Source of the DNA: Oryzias latipes | Taxonomy: Eukaryota > Chordata > Actinopteri > Beloniformes > Adrianichthyidae | Assembly: GCF_002234675.1 (NCBI RefSeq) | Contig: NC_019867.2 | Coordinates: 23,287,042 to 23,351,041, forward strand | Direction of reading: 5' to 3' | Length of the DNA: 64,000 nt | Shown here: one piece after another, positions 34,620 through 47,700 of the stretch | Numbering within the stretch: position 1 is the stretch's first letter | Layout of the letters: every line of letters begins with the position of its first letter | Notes under the pieces: model-generated | What the model saw: the letters and a program-made list of their open reading frames with translations, nothing else | Told to the model about the DNA's origin: nothing | Database searches by the model: none | Program-made: the position numbers and the translations under genes

Positions 34620-35790
34620 TATCTTAAATCACGAAAGGTACATCGCACCAATCGACACTTATTGTTAAAAAAAAGTAATTATATTATTCCATCTTTGACA
34701 AAGTTGAATGAAAGGTAATATATCAACTGCAAAACCTTAAATGTTTGCAGGTATCGTGCTTTTTAATGGTAAATTAAAATACATATTTTTAACAAGTTTT
34801 ATTTCCGTGTTAGCTATTTGAAAATATTTTATTCATCAGGCAAATAAAAAAGTACACGGGGAACAAAAACTGCAATATTCAAAACGGCCAGTTGGGGACA
34901 CTGTTTACAAATTAAGTTCAGTTGGCGGTGACAAACAGCACGAGGGAAGAAGCTATTTAAAAATACATGTTTATTAGGGATGGGCATTGAAATGACTGTC
35001 ACTATCAATAAATACCAAAAATATCTAAGCCCACTGCATAACTTAGATTAGGAGAGAAGCCTATTAAGGAAATAAATTACATTTTAACCAGCTGCATTCT
35101 TCAGATTATGAAGATAAAAACTAACCTGATGTTTTGAAAGACCTTGAATGGATTTTTTTGTTATCAAAAATAATATTTCACAACCAATCATAATCTTAAA
35201 GCTTTACTTAGCTTGTTAAAAAATATATATTTTCAATGTATTGTTGCCTTAGGGTCCAAACACCCGGATGAGCAATGAGATAAGAAAGATAAATACATTT
35301 AAACAAATCCAGAGAATCACACAAAGCTTTGATGCCTCAATGCAAATGCCTGTTTGGATAAATGATTTTTGTTTTTAAGTAACTATAAATTACTCTGCTA
35401 CAGAAAAAACTGGTGTTTTCACCTGAAACGTTTTGATCTCATCCAGTAACAACGGTTTCCTAAAACTGTGGCATACGATCCCCGTCATCGATTCAAGGAA
35501 AAACAGCTGACACAGAAAATAATATATTTCATCCAAAAATTCTATATTTGTATATCTGTAGAAGATCAAACTAAAGAAACTTAACATTTTTGTCAATTAT
35601 TGTTTGCACAAAAAATGCTCTTTGGCTTATTTGTTGTAAAGGAGCACACAGTTTTTATATGTACTTTAGTTGATATCAAGAAAATCATCCTCCATGTTGA
35701 CATGATGACGAGCCGCTGAAGGACAGCAGCAGACAGGAGTTGAAGGACAGGTGTTGCAGAAAGGCACAGTGGGTCTCATTTTTCTTGACT
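34620..35790 (-). other. tango2 3' untranslated region and spacer before dgcr8
   Basis: No coding sequence. TTTATT motifs (AATAAA on the transcribed strand) near 34828 and 34974 are candidate tango2 poly(A) signals. The border between tango2 3'UTR and the dgcr8 promoter cannot be fixed. Confidence 0.4.
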
Positions 35791-38700
35791 TTAATCCTGC
35801 AGGTTGAACTGGAAAGAACTGGTCCTCCATTTATTTGCATCACTGTCCAGCATGGTGCGCTCTGTGAAGGTGACATTCCCTTCTGCATCTATAAGAATGA
35901 CTGTATTGGTCCTAAGTGGGCAGATTGACAAAAAATGTGATCATTCATTTCACGGAATCAAGACAGCTGTTGTATTTTCAATTGAATGAAGCAAAAGGGC
36001 AAGCTTGTGTGACAGGCGCCAGAAGTGGAGACAAACATGATAAAATTAGAGTGGACTATCGTTAGAAGACACTGACCTTGTGCCGTAATTAGGGGTGCGG
36101 ACAAACACAGATGACAAAGCTTCGATCAGTGGCTTACTGTAAAAACTTCCATGGCTTTCCAAAATTGGATCAGGTATATTCCTGTCAAAAAAGGAGAGAA
36201 AAAATGCTGAGAAAGGATTTTCCTCACTTTTTAATAATGTCTGGTGTCTGCAAGCTGACAGGAAGGACTCCAGGAAATTACTTTACTAGGTCAAAACAAA
36301 GTCACTTCTAAGTGCAATGTAAAGGAGATGCAAAACTTTTATATTCAAGAAAAACTAGTTGGGATAAATGCAAGTGTGATTTGATTTGGGGGAGATTGAA
36401 TGAGCTCTGCATCACTCACAGCTCTTCATTATTAAGGACAGTGAGCAGCTCCTGCACCAGTCCGTCACAGGACAGAGACTGGTCATTGACGATGTTGGTA
36501 AAGTGCTGCTTGCCTTGCAGCAGCTTCTTCCATGGAGTGTCCAGCAGAGAATTACTTAAACCATAGATTCCTGCTAAGGAACACACAAAAATATATGATT
36601 AAAAAAGAAGCCTCATTAGTCAAATTTGCTTGTGTTCTTTTTGCTGCATCTTTCAGCTAAGGACACCATCTTCAAACATTATCAACACTGAAATGTCAGA
36701 CTTACTTTAATAGGCCAAAAGCAGAGAAAGGAGATGATTGTGAAAAGGATAGGTTTCTACAGCAACCATAATAAAAAAAAAAAATGCAGACCTGGATTTA
36801 GACGGATGGGTTCGGGGCTCCCTCTGTTTCCATAGTAACACAGTGTGTCTTGTTTGGCTCTGAATAAAAAGCATTGGGGAAAATTAGACCTTACATTTTA
36901 GGTAATTAAACATGTTTATGCCCAGATATGAATTATATGTCAAGAGTTATTGCACGTCTATGCCAATGGAGTAATTGCAGCTACAGCAATAACTGTGTTT
37001 ACAAGAAAATTCAGTGGGATATGTTTACAAATGAGGCCTGGGGGTAGAAAAAAGAAATGTGAGCAGACCAGTAAATACCATATTTGGCACAACAAATGGA
37101 TTTCTCTCTCTTAAGACCAGGAAAAAGAACTAAAAAGATTGTTTGATTTCAGGAACCCACTAAACATGAAAAAAAACCAAAGACCCGATCACTGTGCTGA
37201 ACTAAAAGGGCAGGTGTAATACTTCAGAAAAATCACAGATGCAAGCATTATTTTACTTCCGCAGACCTATCTGGTCATGCCACCAGAGATCCCTCCCAAA
37301 ACCTTTACATAGAAGATGTCCCTTTTAAAAACACCTATGCAACATCTAGAGGAATAGGTTATGGCTTTAGCACGCTGCGTGATCAATTATGACCAAATCC
37401 GTGTCATCCAGCTTTAAAGACCCACTCCAATGAAAATGTGAGTTTTTAACATGTTCTTGTGGCATATTTCTGATGATGGAGGACATATATTTAAATAAAA
37501 TATAAGTTCAAAATTGCACTTCTGGATATTTCTTTATTCAAATGTTGTGAATCACGACAGGAAAAAAAGCAGGTGGAAAAGTTTGTTTTTGTGATGTAGA
37601 AAATACACTGGGTGGGCCACAAGCTCCCTGCTCTGCTCTGCTCTGCTCCATTCTGATGCATCCACTCATAGTTTTGTTGCAACAGTAATGTTAGGTAGGA
37701 GCTGTAAGATAGCTTGAAAGCATGTAAACAGAGAGCTCAGTTGTTAGTGACTGAAAGAAAGTGGATGCAGACTTGCTCTGTGCCAACATTCCCGCCCACA
37801 ACTATAAGGTGAATAATTAATGAAGTACTGGTGCTCTGCAGGTTTTTTGATTTTGGCTAAAAACAGCATAATCAGAAATAAAAGACCAGTATGAACGTTT
37901 TTGCAATTGATGATTGGACCGTGACTTTAAATGTGTTCTTACTAAGAGCTTGAAAGGCAAGATAAGTTGGGCTAAAAGCAGACAGACGTTTTTCAAAGAA
38001 ACCTTCAAAACAAAAGCAGGTGGCATAATTTTGTTGACTCCACATTAAAGCATAAAACAGTGAATTTAATGTTAAAAAAACCGTAAATTTGGTAATTTTT
38101 TTAGACAATACAAGTATTTATCCAGTTTGTTTTTATAGCAAAATGTGTTTTATTTTCTAATTCCACATTTTTTCCAGTTAAGCATCCAGACATTGGTAAT
38201 TGTATTCTGAAAACCCAAATTTCTTGAAAGGAAGAAATCTGATTATTTGATTCATATTTCAAAGAAAAGGATGGTCTAAAATCAGTTGTTAAATATTAAA
38301 TCTAAAATAACAAGGACCCTATAATACCTGAATTCTAATGTGCTTAGAAAAGGTTTTACTAAAAGCATCTGATCATGTAGTTTTCTTTGTGCATGTTCAT
38401 ATAAAAAAAAACAAATCAAAAGAAAGGAAATGAAGAGGGTGGAGTGCTGGAATATGGGGAGAGAATAGATCAACAGGAAATCTTCAAAGCCGGTGAATAA
38501 TAAGAAGAAGAAAAAAAGGAAATTCAAGACCATCATCTTCTGTTCTATACTCAAACCCAGACACTGGCTGTGCTCCTGTGGTGAAAATGAACACAGCAGT
38601 GAGTGTAGCCGCTGCCTCTACAATAGCTGTTCAATGAGAAGCAGATGTAACCCGAGAGGATATGTAAGCTGTAGAGCTTGCATTGGTGAGCAAACACAAT

Positions 38701-41700
38701 ACCTGAAATACGTTTTTATATTTACCTGAGTTCTGAAACCACAATATCCTGAAGGATCTGGTGTCTGTGTTTACACTTTTTTAAACTTTGTATCAGATTG
38801 ACTTCAGAGGCTTTGGGGCAGAAAGTTGCCATTTGAAACTGGCCAGAGAGTTTGAAGACGGTGCATTGGGTGGAATTGGGCTGAGATGAAGAAACGGTAA
38901 GGGTTTGAGACAACTGGGCAAAGAAAGAGCAAACGTAGAAGAGTCGAAACAGTTTTTTTTCTCTCTAGTTTTCCAGTAGAAAAGCAATCGCTCTGCTGGC
39001 TGGTTTTAAAGAGTTCTCCAAACAGAGGTCCCAAAGACATTTGCAAGCAATCTGCAGGTATTTTGTTGGGTAGGAAAAGACTAAAGTCTTCTTTAGTTGA
39101 ATTTTTCTGCAAAACAATTCTCAACACATTGTACAGAGCTTTTCTACCCAGTGGTACTAAAAATGCTTTTACATGGCTTCCATTCCCAGACCTCGTCATA
39201 CACCTATTACGCAACCCACTGGAGCATCTTGTCCAAGGACACTTTAATATGCTGTAGCAGGTATTAAACCCCTGACCCACGGCTGAGAAACAACTCCTCT
39301 ATCTCCACAGCTTCCCTAACAAGTATTCTAGTCCCAAGATGATTTATAAATTATTCATGTTATTTGCACTGAAGTGATTTTAAAGGGTTTTCAGTAAAGA
39401 AATGTAAACATTGACTGTATAAGAGAACTGGACTGAGCGAGTGCAAAGCCACACATAGAAAATGTTGGAGCCAAATGACAGCGATTGGTCCGAGTCGGTC
39501 TGAGTCAACGATTCTATGGCAACAACTGTCACCAATCAGGAGTAAGCTTGTTGGAAGTCCACACCCCTTCCACTGAAAGCGGGCTCGAGAGACCATCAAT
39601 CAAACATTGAGGTGGGCACTACATGCTTTTATCAAAGCATTTGATTGGCCAGTTCATAACATTAATAACTTGTAATAAAATAAAAAAATAGGATTAGCAA
39701 GAACATGTTAAAATAGGAAGTAGAGAAAGAATGTTTATACTGACAAATAGAATGAATAGGTAACAGCTGTTTATTTTTCTATAGAAGTCTATGGGATTTT
39801 GGCTTCTTGAAACCACCAGGTACAGTATTTCCTTTAGAAACGCGAGAGGTTATTCAGTCCAGTTCTCTTGTACAATCAATGAACTTAAGGCTGAGAAAGT
39901 GGTCATTGTAAAAAATTCTTCTCAACATTTGGTTTACATCATATATATTTACCTTTCTCTTTATTTAAACCAAAGCCTAATCATCCCAAAGATGATCCAG
40001 GCTGTTAAAGTTAAAGGTCACTTCTTTGGGAACAAAACAATCAGTTGGACGAGTTAGTAAAGTTGATTAGGCTCTGTCAGTTTACTGGTGGCTCAATACA
40101 CTGAAAGTTGCATTTCGTGTTGGGGGGGGGGGGGGGGGGGGGGGCTTTTACGTTTTCTCTTTCCATAGTAAGAAATATTAATAGTGAGTGGAGACTATTG
40201 ACTGTATACAAGACAAGAATACAAGAAATTTGCAACTAAATTGACTTAATTTTGTTGGAGCTGGAAGTAAGTCTTTTTCTATGGGTGACGTCAGACTCTC
40301 TTGGTCCTGTTCTCAGATACAGTCAATGGTGGAAACCAAATCCTCAAGAAGATTGAAAGAAAAAGAAAAAAAAACATGACTTTTGTTCATTTTTAGATAT
40401 ACAGTACAGACCAAACGTTTGGACTGTACTGTATTAATCTTTAAAGACATTGGTCACCCCTTAAAAGCTTAAATATGCTGTTGATTCCACAGCACTTAGT
40501 TTGAAATACATTGTGCTATAAGTTGTATTTTATGTAATGTTATAAAAATGTGGTCAACTGAAGTTACGACTGTTATTTACTACATAAATCTACAGAAATA
40601 ATTTTTAAGCAAAGATTTTTGCAGAATTTGACAGCGAATAACCGGTATGCATTTTAGAGATAAAGTCAACATGTTGGTGAAGCTGTTGACTCCCCGCTTA
40701 TTAAGAAATATTAAAGAAGAAATAAGTGCCAAAACAAGTGCAAAATGTGTTTTCATATAGGTTTGGGCTTACTTTTATAGTCTTGTTATTTCTTTCATTC
40801 ATTTGATTCAGAACATCAGCACAAAGAACATCAACATTTGCAAAATGTTCCTTTAAAAGTATCATCTGGAAAAGGAGAAGAATTTACAGAGGAAGTTTTC
40901 TTTCCCCTCTTTTAATGAACTTAAATATTGCAGAGGTTTTTGCCTTTAATTGAAATTGTTTTTTGCTGAATACAGACCGGAACATTCTCATTCATTCCAT
41001 TACAGCAAAATTACTTCTGATGTCTTTTTGTCTGATGCTAACACGTTTAATCATATAGTGGCTAAATGAGTCAAATCTAGACTCTCTGATTCTAAAAAAA
41101 CAAAGATATTATAATGCTGGTAAGAGTGGCTTAATTTTTTTTTGGGAAATGGGAGTCTATTTTTATTTTTTTCATTCATTCATTTTCTATTCTGTTTAGT
41201 CCCTTTCGGGGTCACAGGGCTGCCGGAGCCTATTCCGGCCACTTGTGGGCGAAGGCAGGGGAGTTTATTAGCAAACAAATAACACGTAATTATGACTGGT
41301 TAAAATAGGTAAAATACTACCACAGATAGTTAAAATTCTAAGAGTTTTAAGATCTTTCCATGCCACTTTAGAAAAGCCTGTAAGCAGAATACCAAGGTCT
41401 CCTATTTGTTAGTCTTTCATCACATTTTGTGAGGCAATAATAGTGAGCCAGTCTTAAACCTGTTTTTAATAAAAGAACTATCTTTTGTTTTGACAGAAAG
41501 TAGTTCTGATGGACAAACGGCTGCAAATATATTCATTGAAACAGATGGTGTCTGGGCTTTGGCTATGTAGAAAGAATAACAAAACCGGGAGCAAAAATTG
41601 AAGTTAGAGGAAAGTCATTACAGAGTCTGGGGAGCATCAATTAGATCCTATCTGAAATCATTGTTTAAATATGTAGAACTTCAGCTCTCAAAAGAAAAGC

Positions 41701-44700
41701 CTCAACGTAATATTTGGGGAAGTGAAGGTCATCAGTACCAGAATCAGACATTCTGCAGTATTTTACTGCACGTCTCTTATATGCAGTCAGGATGATATGA
41801 CATGGCCAACCCTGACTTAATAGACAGAGAGGAAACATCCTAACCCCCTTACCACTACTAATAGACGTTTCTGGTTACAGATGAGTGAGAAACCCTATAA
41901 AGCACCCTCCGTCATCCAATATGTAGCTATTGATTCAAAAAGAGAAAGGAATCCTCCTTGTCTAGGTACAGCTGGACGCTGTAGGGGAAAACACATTGAC
42001 AGATTTTTTTACCTGATAACGTGGTTATTGTAGCTGCTTAATTGAAAAATGTGTTTCCATTAGGAAAAAAATGTCAATACAAAATTACATTTAAAACAGA
42101 GTTTATGATTGAGTTTTCTGTTTGGCCACTAACAATGCTAGTACTGGTAAATAGAGGAGTAAATCACGGGCCATCCATCCATCCATCTTCCTCCGCTTAT
42201 CCGGAACCGGGTCGCAGCGGCAGCAGACTGAGCAGAGATTCCCAGACTTCCCTCGCCCCAGCCACTTCCTCCAGCTCCTCTGGGGGGAACACAAGGCATT
42301 CCCAGGCCAGCCGAGAGATGTAGTCTCTCCAGCATGTCCTGGGTCTTCCCAGGACACGGGCATCCGGACTAGATGCCCGAGCCACCTCAACTGGCTCCTT
42401 TCGATGTGGAGGAGAAGCGGTTCTACTCCGAGTGGCCGAGCTTCTCACCTTATCTCTAAGGGAGCTCCCCGCCTCCCTGCGGAAGAAGCTCATTTCAGCC
42501 GCTTGTATTCGGGACCTCGTTCTTTCGGTCATGACCCATAGCTCATGACCATAGGTGAGTATTGGAACGAAGATCGACCGGTAAATTCAGAGCTTTGCTT
42601 TTCGGCTCAGCTCTCTCTTCACCACAACGGGCCGATACAGCGACCGCATAACTACGGACGCCGCTCCGGTCCGCCTGTCGATCTCACGCTCCGGTCTTCC
42701 CTCACTCGTGAACAAGACCCCCAGATATTTAAACTCCTCCACCTGGGGCAGGGAGACTCCACCCACCGAGAGATGGCAGACTACTTTTCTCCGGTCTAAA
42801 TCACGGGGCCATCAGACATAAATAAATAAAAAATTGCTGTCAGCTAATCATCCTTGCCATGAATTACATCACTTGATTAACATGCAGAATAGCCAATCGA
42901 ACATCCTCTGATACATAAGTCGCCAGATATGGAGTTTTTCTTACTCCTAAACCTTAGAGAGGTGTGAGCGCTCAGCTCCAGACTCATAACCGTGGATTTA
43001 GCCGCTAGCGTGCCAAATATTTTCTCGGCAGGTCAAAAAGGACCTTGAACAGAAGGCACATGGAATGTCTTTGTTGTCAGCACGTCATGTGCTGGGGCGT
43101 AGACATAACAACCACCAACACATGGGTCCAATTCAACAAGCTGTTGAAGAAAAAATGACAGAAGAACTTTAAGAAGAACACAGGCCTACAGCTAGGCCCG
43201 TAGGACCATTTGGCGCTGGTCATTTGTAAAGTAGCTCGCTTGCCAAAAAAGTGTGGGCACCCCTGCTATAGAAGCTTGAGCCACTTCACAATAAAGTGAT
43301 TGGTGAGAAAAACGTCCGGAATGAGAAAATCAGCGAGTAGAGATGTGAGCTGATTTATGGAAGTACTCAACAGTAGGGTTGGGCGATGTCCCTTAAATTG
43401 GCCGTTGACGATGTTTGCTGTCAACCATCGGGATGGACGATGACATTGTCGGGGGGGGGGGTATTTTTACATTTTTCGTTCTTATATAACTGCTATTCGT
43501 TTTTTTGCTTTTTTCTTTTTATTTCCCAACTAATGACTCATCCGCGATGATCCAGTATAAACTGAGGGAAGTGACTTTAACAAAAAAAGTAACAAACAAA
43601 ATAGAAAAGAAGTAGTCCGCTCCCGCACTTCCGGGGGAATGCGGACTTACAGCTTTGTGTTTGATGGGAAGGGGGGGGGGTACATGAGCGGTATGTGTGG
43701 AAGATTTAAGACTGCGATCCGTCCCGCAGCGCTAGGGGTACAAGCAACCGAACTCAGAACCGGGTCTAAAAGTGTGTGTCCGAGCACAGCTCGGATCGTC
43801 AGCACACACAGCGGTTTGAGCTTCAAACGCAGAAATGTCGCTCAGTCCTTAGAAAACATTCAAACAATCACGCGGATTTGTGTTTCCAGTCGTGTCCCGA
43901 CTAAATAAAGGCTGATGTTATTCCCAGCATGCAGCGCCACCCAAAGCTAATGTTGTTAGCCCGTGTTAGCATACTGCTAATCCTGGCTTCGTTCAGAAAA
44001 AGCACTGACCACACGGATTAAAATTCAAATGATGAGCGAACAGGTGTTTCATAATAACCGTAACATTATTAAAAGCACGTTTAGAAGATCATCTCGTAGT
44101 TTACCGAGCTGACATGTTAATGTATATAGCCGCTCGGCGCTGTTTAACAATGTTTTGTACTGAATTGTTACATTCAATAAAGTTTGAAAAAAAAAGCCGC
44201 TCGGCGGAATTTATATCCTTCCGGTTTTCAAACCCTACTGCGCATGTGCGAATGATTTATTCCGACGGAAAGTGTGACCTTAGTGAACGTTTTTATATTC
44301 TGAAAACATTTTTCTGGGCCCATGTACACGGTTGGATTCTAATCCGACCATTGATCCCATCAAGATATTTTGCACATGTAACCGCGGCTTATGGTGTCGA
44401 AGCGCAACGTGGCGGGGGCGTGGCATCACGACGGTGGTCTCTCCATCAGGATGTCAGTCACCCATCACGATGGACGATGATATCGGCACAACCCTACTCA
44501 ACAGTGTCACACAAATGAGATGAGCTACTTCTGGTTATGAGGAAGTTTCAGTTAGCTTTCCTGTAGCAGTTGAAGTTTTCAGATTGAAAGGGACAGATTT
44601 TATTCTTCCAATATTTATACATGAGATAAAAAAAATCAGAATAAGAGAGTCTGATTAAAAAAAAGATGAAGTTTGTTAGTTTGTTAGTATAAATACAAGG

Positions 44701-47700
44701 ATGTTAACCCCCTCCAAGGCTGCAGAGTTATATTATGTCATCGTCAAGCTAAAATAAAAGTTTTTTTTTCCAAGTTGTCCATCTGCCAATGTAGTTACCA
44801 ATAAAAAACAGTCATTGACATTTAGACATATTTTTAATCAGAATTTTATAATACAGAGTGAAAATGAAAGATGAATTTATCTTATAGTTCCTTCCTTTCT
44901 GAATCACCTCAGATATTTCATATAGTTAGCTCTGATTCTTTATTTTGTCATCTTTTCATAGGTTGGTGAAGGACACCCCTCCTCTGCCTTTGTCTCACTG
45001 ATGCATTCACAGGACAGGAGGGTTAGAGCCGGTTTTCATTCTGATCAAGCCTACTGCTCCTCGCCGACAGGCATCAACGCCCATGTCCATGCTGCGGTCA
45101 ACCAGGACTTCCACCCTGACAAATATCTTTGACCCGACCTTGATTTTATTTTCCTTAGTTGACCATTAATTCAGTCAAATAGACAAGTGAGAGAAAAAGG
45201 AAGAGCAATTTGCAATAATTACTGCACTTAAAATGTATTCCTCTACAGCTCTGAAGTACAACCTGCTTTTGAATTTTAATACCATCATGTTGTCAGTTCA
45301 GCTTAGTGCAAGAAAATGTATTCTTTTTTGTAATTCTCCTCCTTCTGCTTGCCAACAAACTGCAGCTAAGAAGCTGTTTTATGATTTCATTCAAAGAGGG
45401 AAAAAAGCTTCAAGACGGGAGGTTTCAGAGCAGCTTCTCCCTACAATCTTTTTTGCAATGAAATTGTAGAAAAATAGCTTTAAAGCAGACGCCTGCTTTT
45501 TGCAGTACAATGGTCATGGTAAGAGAGGGCCACGCATGCAAGGGACTTCTGCACACCTTTCACTCACTTGAAATCTGCTGTGATGAGGTTGAAGCCGTTG
45601 TAGAGGTGTCCCTCTGTGGAAACCTTCTTCAGGTACGAGTAGCTGTCTAAATCCTTCTCCATAAGGTAGTTGGACACTAGAAACCCTGCAGGTGAGAAGA
45701 TTCAAGCAAACATTTGATATAAAAAAGGCTTAATGGAGAAATAACAGTGGATTCAAAGTATATAATTAGAAAATGCAATGCAGTACCTCTCCCTGCTGCA
45801 TCAGAGTTTTGATTTCCTTCCATATAATTTGTGAGTGCAGCCAGCTTGCCTCTTTTGTTGATCCCCAGCCATGACCCACCTTCTTTTCCACACTCCTGAT
45901 CCAGTCCTGACAGACAGAGAACACTTTATTTCGTCTTTTTTAAAGTGTTTAGTGAATAATTATGGAAAAAGTGAATTTACATGAGTCACTCATTTTTCAG
46001 AGCAACCTCTGGGGCTTTATTTTGCTAAAACTATGCACTTTTCTATTTGCCTTCTTCTTTATGATATTCCCACATTCCCTGCTGATCAATGGAGACAGCC
46101 CCTTGTTACAGAGATGCTGACCAATCGAGCTAAACTGTTTTACTCCTGAGGGAGGCTTGATAGTCAAATTCCACTGGGAGCAATTGCTTACTTCCCTTCT
46201 CGTCATGCTACATCTCCTTCACGACCCTGGCGCTGCCCTCCACCCACTCTCCTGCCCCACTGGTCCCAGCTCGGAAGATAAGGCAGCCCCATTTATTCCT
46301 GCCACATCACATAAAAGCAGCCATCAATTAAAGAGCCACGAGTGGAGTTGTGACCCCTCTATTACAGAGCCAAAAGGAGACTGATGAACAATGAGGCTGT
46401 ATCTGTGTTTCCTCCTGCAGAAGGAGAAAAGGACGATTGATTGCTTCAGCTAAGCTATGGTGTGTATTAGGCATCATATAGCTCACTGTAAATCTGTGGT
46501 GGAAGAGAAGAATACCTGCTGCAAGGTCCAGATGTGAAGGTATTCAAACCCCCCTCTGAAATTCTAATCATCAAACTGAGATGATAGTTTCAGGTGTTGT
46601 TTAAAGTCCCACATCGATCATCTTTTGATCTATTGTAAAAGTGTTTCCAGTGGTTTTTTAATTATGATTATGCTAAATTGTAGCAAAAAAATAAATAAAA
46701 AACCTGTGTCATTTTCTAGGTCTAGGACATAGTTTCTGCAGAGCGGCAGGAGATCATTAGAAATTTTCCTCTGTTGTAGGTGGGATTGTCGGTGTGTAGT
46801 AAGCCTTCCTTAATTTCCCATCATCCCTTTTTTTAACACTTTCTCCCACTAGCTTACAACTCCTTAACAACCCCAAGCTAACATTACCGCTGCATCAAAA
46901 ATGGGGAACAATATTGGAGCTATCCAGCCGTAGAGTTTTGAGCCAAATACCAGCTATCAGCTTAGATGAGAAAAAAAAAACACCTTCATGGATTTATTTG
47001 TCTGCAAGTTGATGCATTAGAATGGAGCGCAGCGGGGAGCTTGTGGCCTACCGATTGTAGTTTGTAACAACTACAAGCTTTATCAAATGCCATGATTTGA
47101 TTAAAGAAATATTTAGAAACAGAGTTTTGATCCTAACTTTCTTTGTACACATCCTTCATCAAAAGAATTACTCTACAGAAACATGTTAAAACACCAAAAA
47201 CACAGTTTTCATCGAAGTGGGACTTTTAAGTCTGTAACCATGAATGTTAACAAGCAGGAAGTCTTACATCACTAATCTAAGACAGCCACTCACCACTGAG
47301 GATCTCCCCGTTGGTTCCCCAGAAATGTGCCACTTTTGATGGTCGGTTGTAGACCTCGTCTCTATTTGCAGCCAAAATTAGTCTAAACAGAAATGAGTGG
47401 AGACAAAGTTAGTTTGATGAATTGTAAAGTCTTTTGATCAAACTACATCAAAAAGCATGAAAACTTCTGCTCCTTTTTAAATCTGAGCTCTTGACTGTCA
47501 ATAAAGGTGGACAAAATAAAAAAATATTACAAATAAAGAATTCAACTTGTGAATAAACTGTGCGTTTTATTGTGGTTTAGAGATGGAAAAGCCTAACAGC
47601 ACCACCATTTACATCATTTACATTTGCATGTATAAATATCTTAGTTATGTTTGATGTATATGTATATTTTCATATACATATTGTGTGTAGTCTTTTGTTT

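Noticed and set aside
43229-43256. Possible hAT terminus GGCACCCCTG near family H1 copy 2
   Set aside because: It resembles a hAT end, but I could not find the matching opposite end or a duplication.
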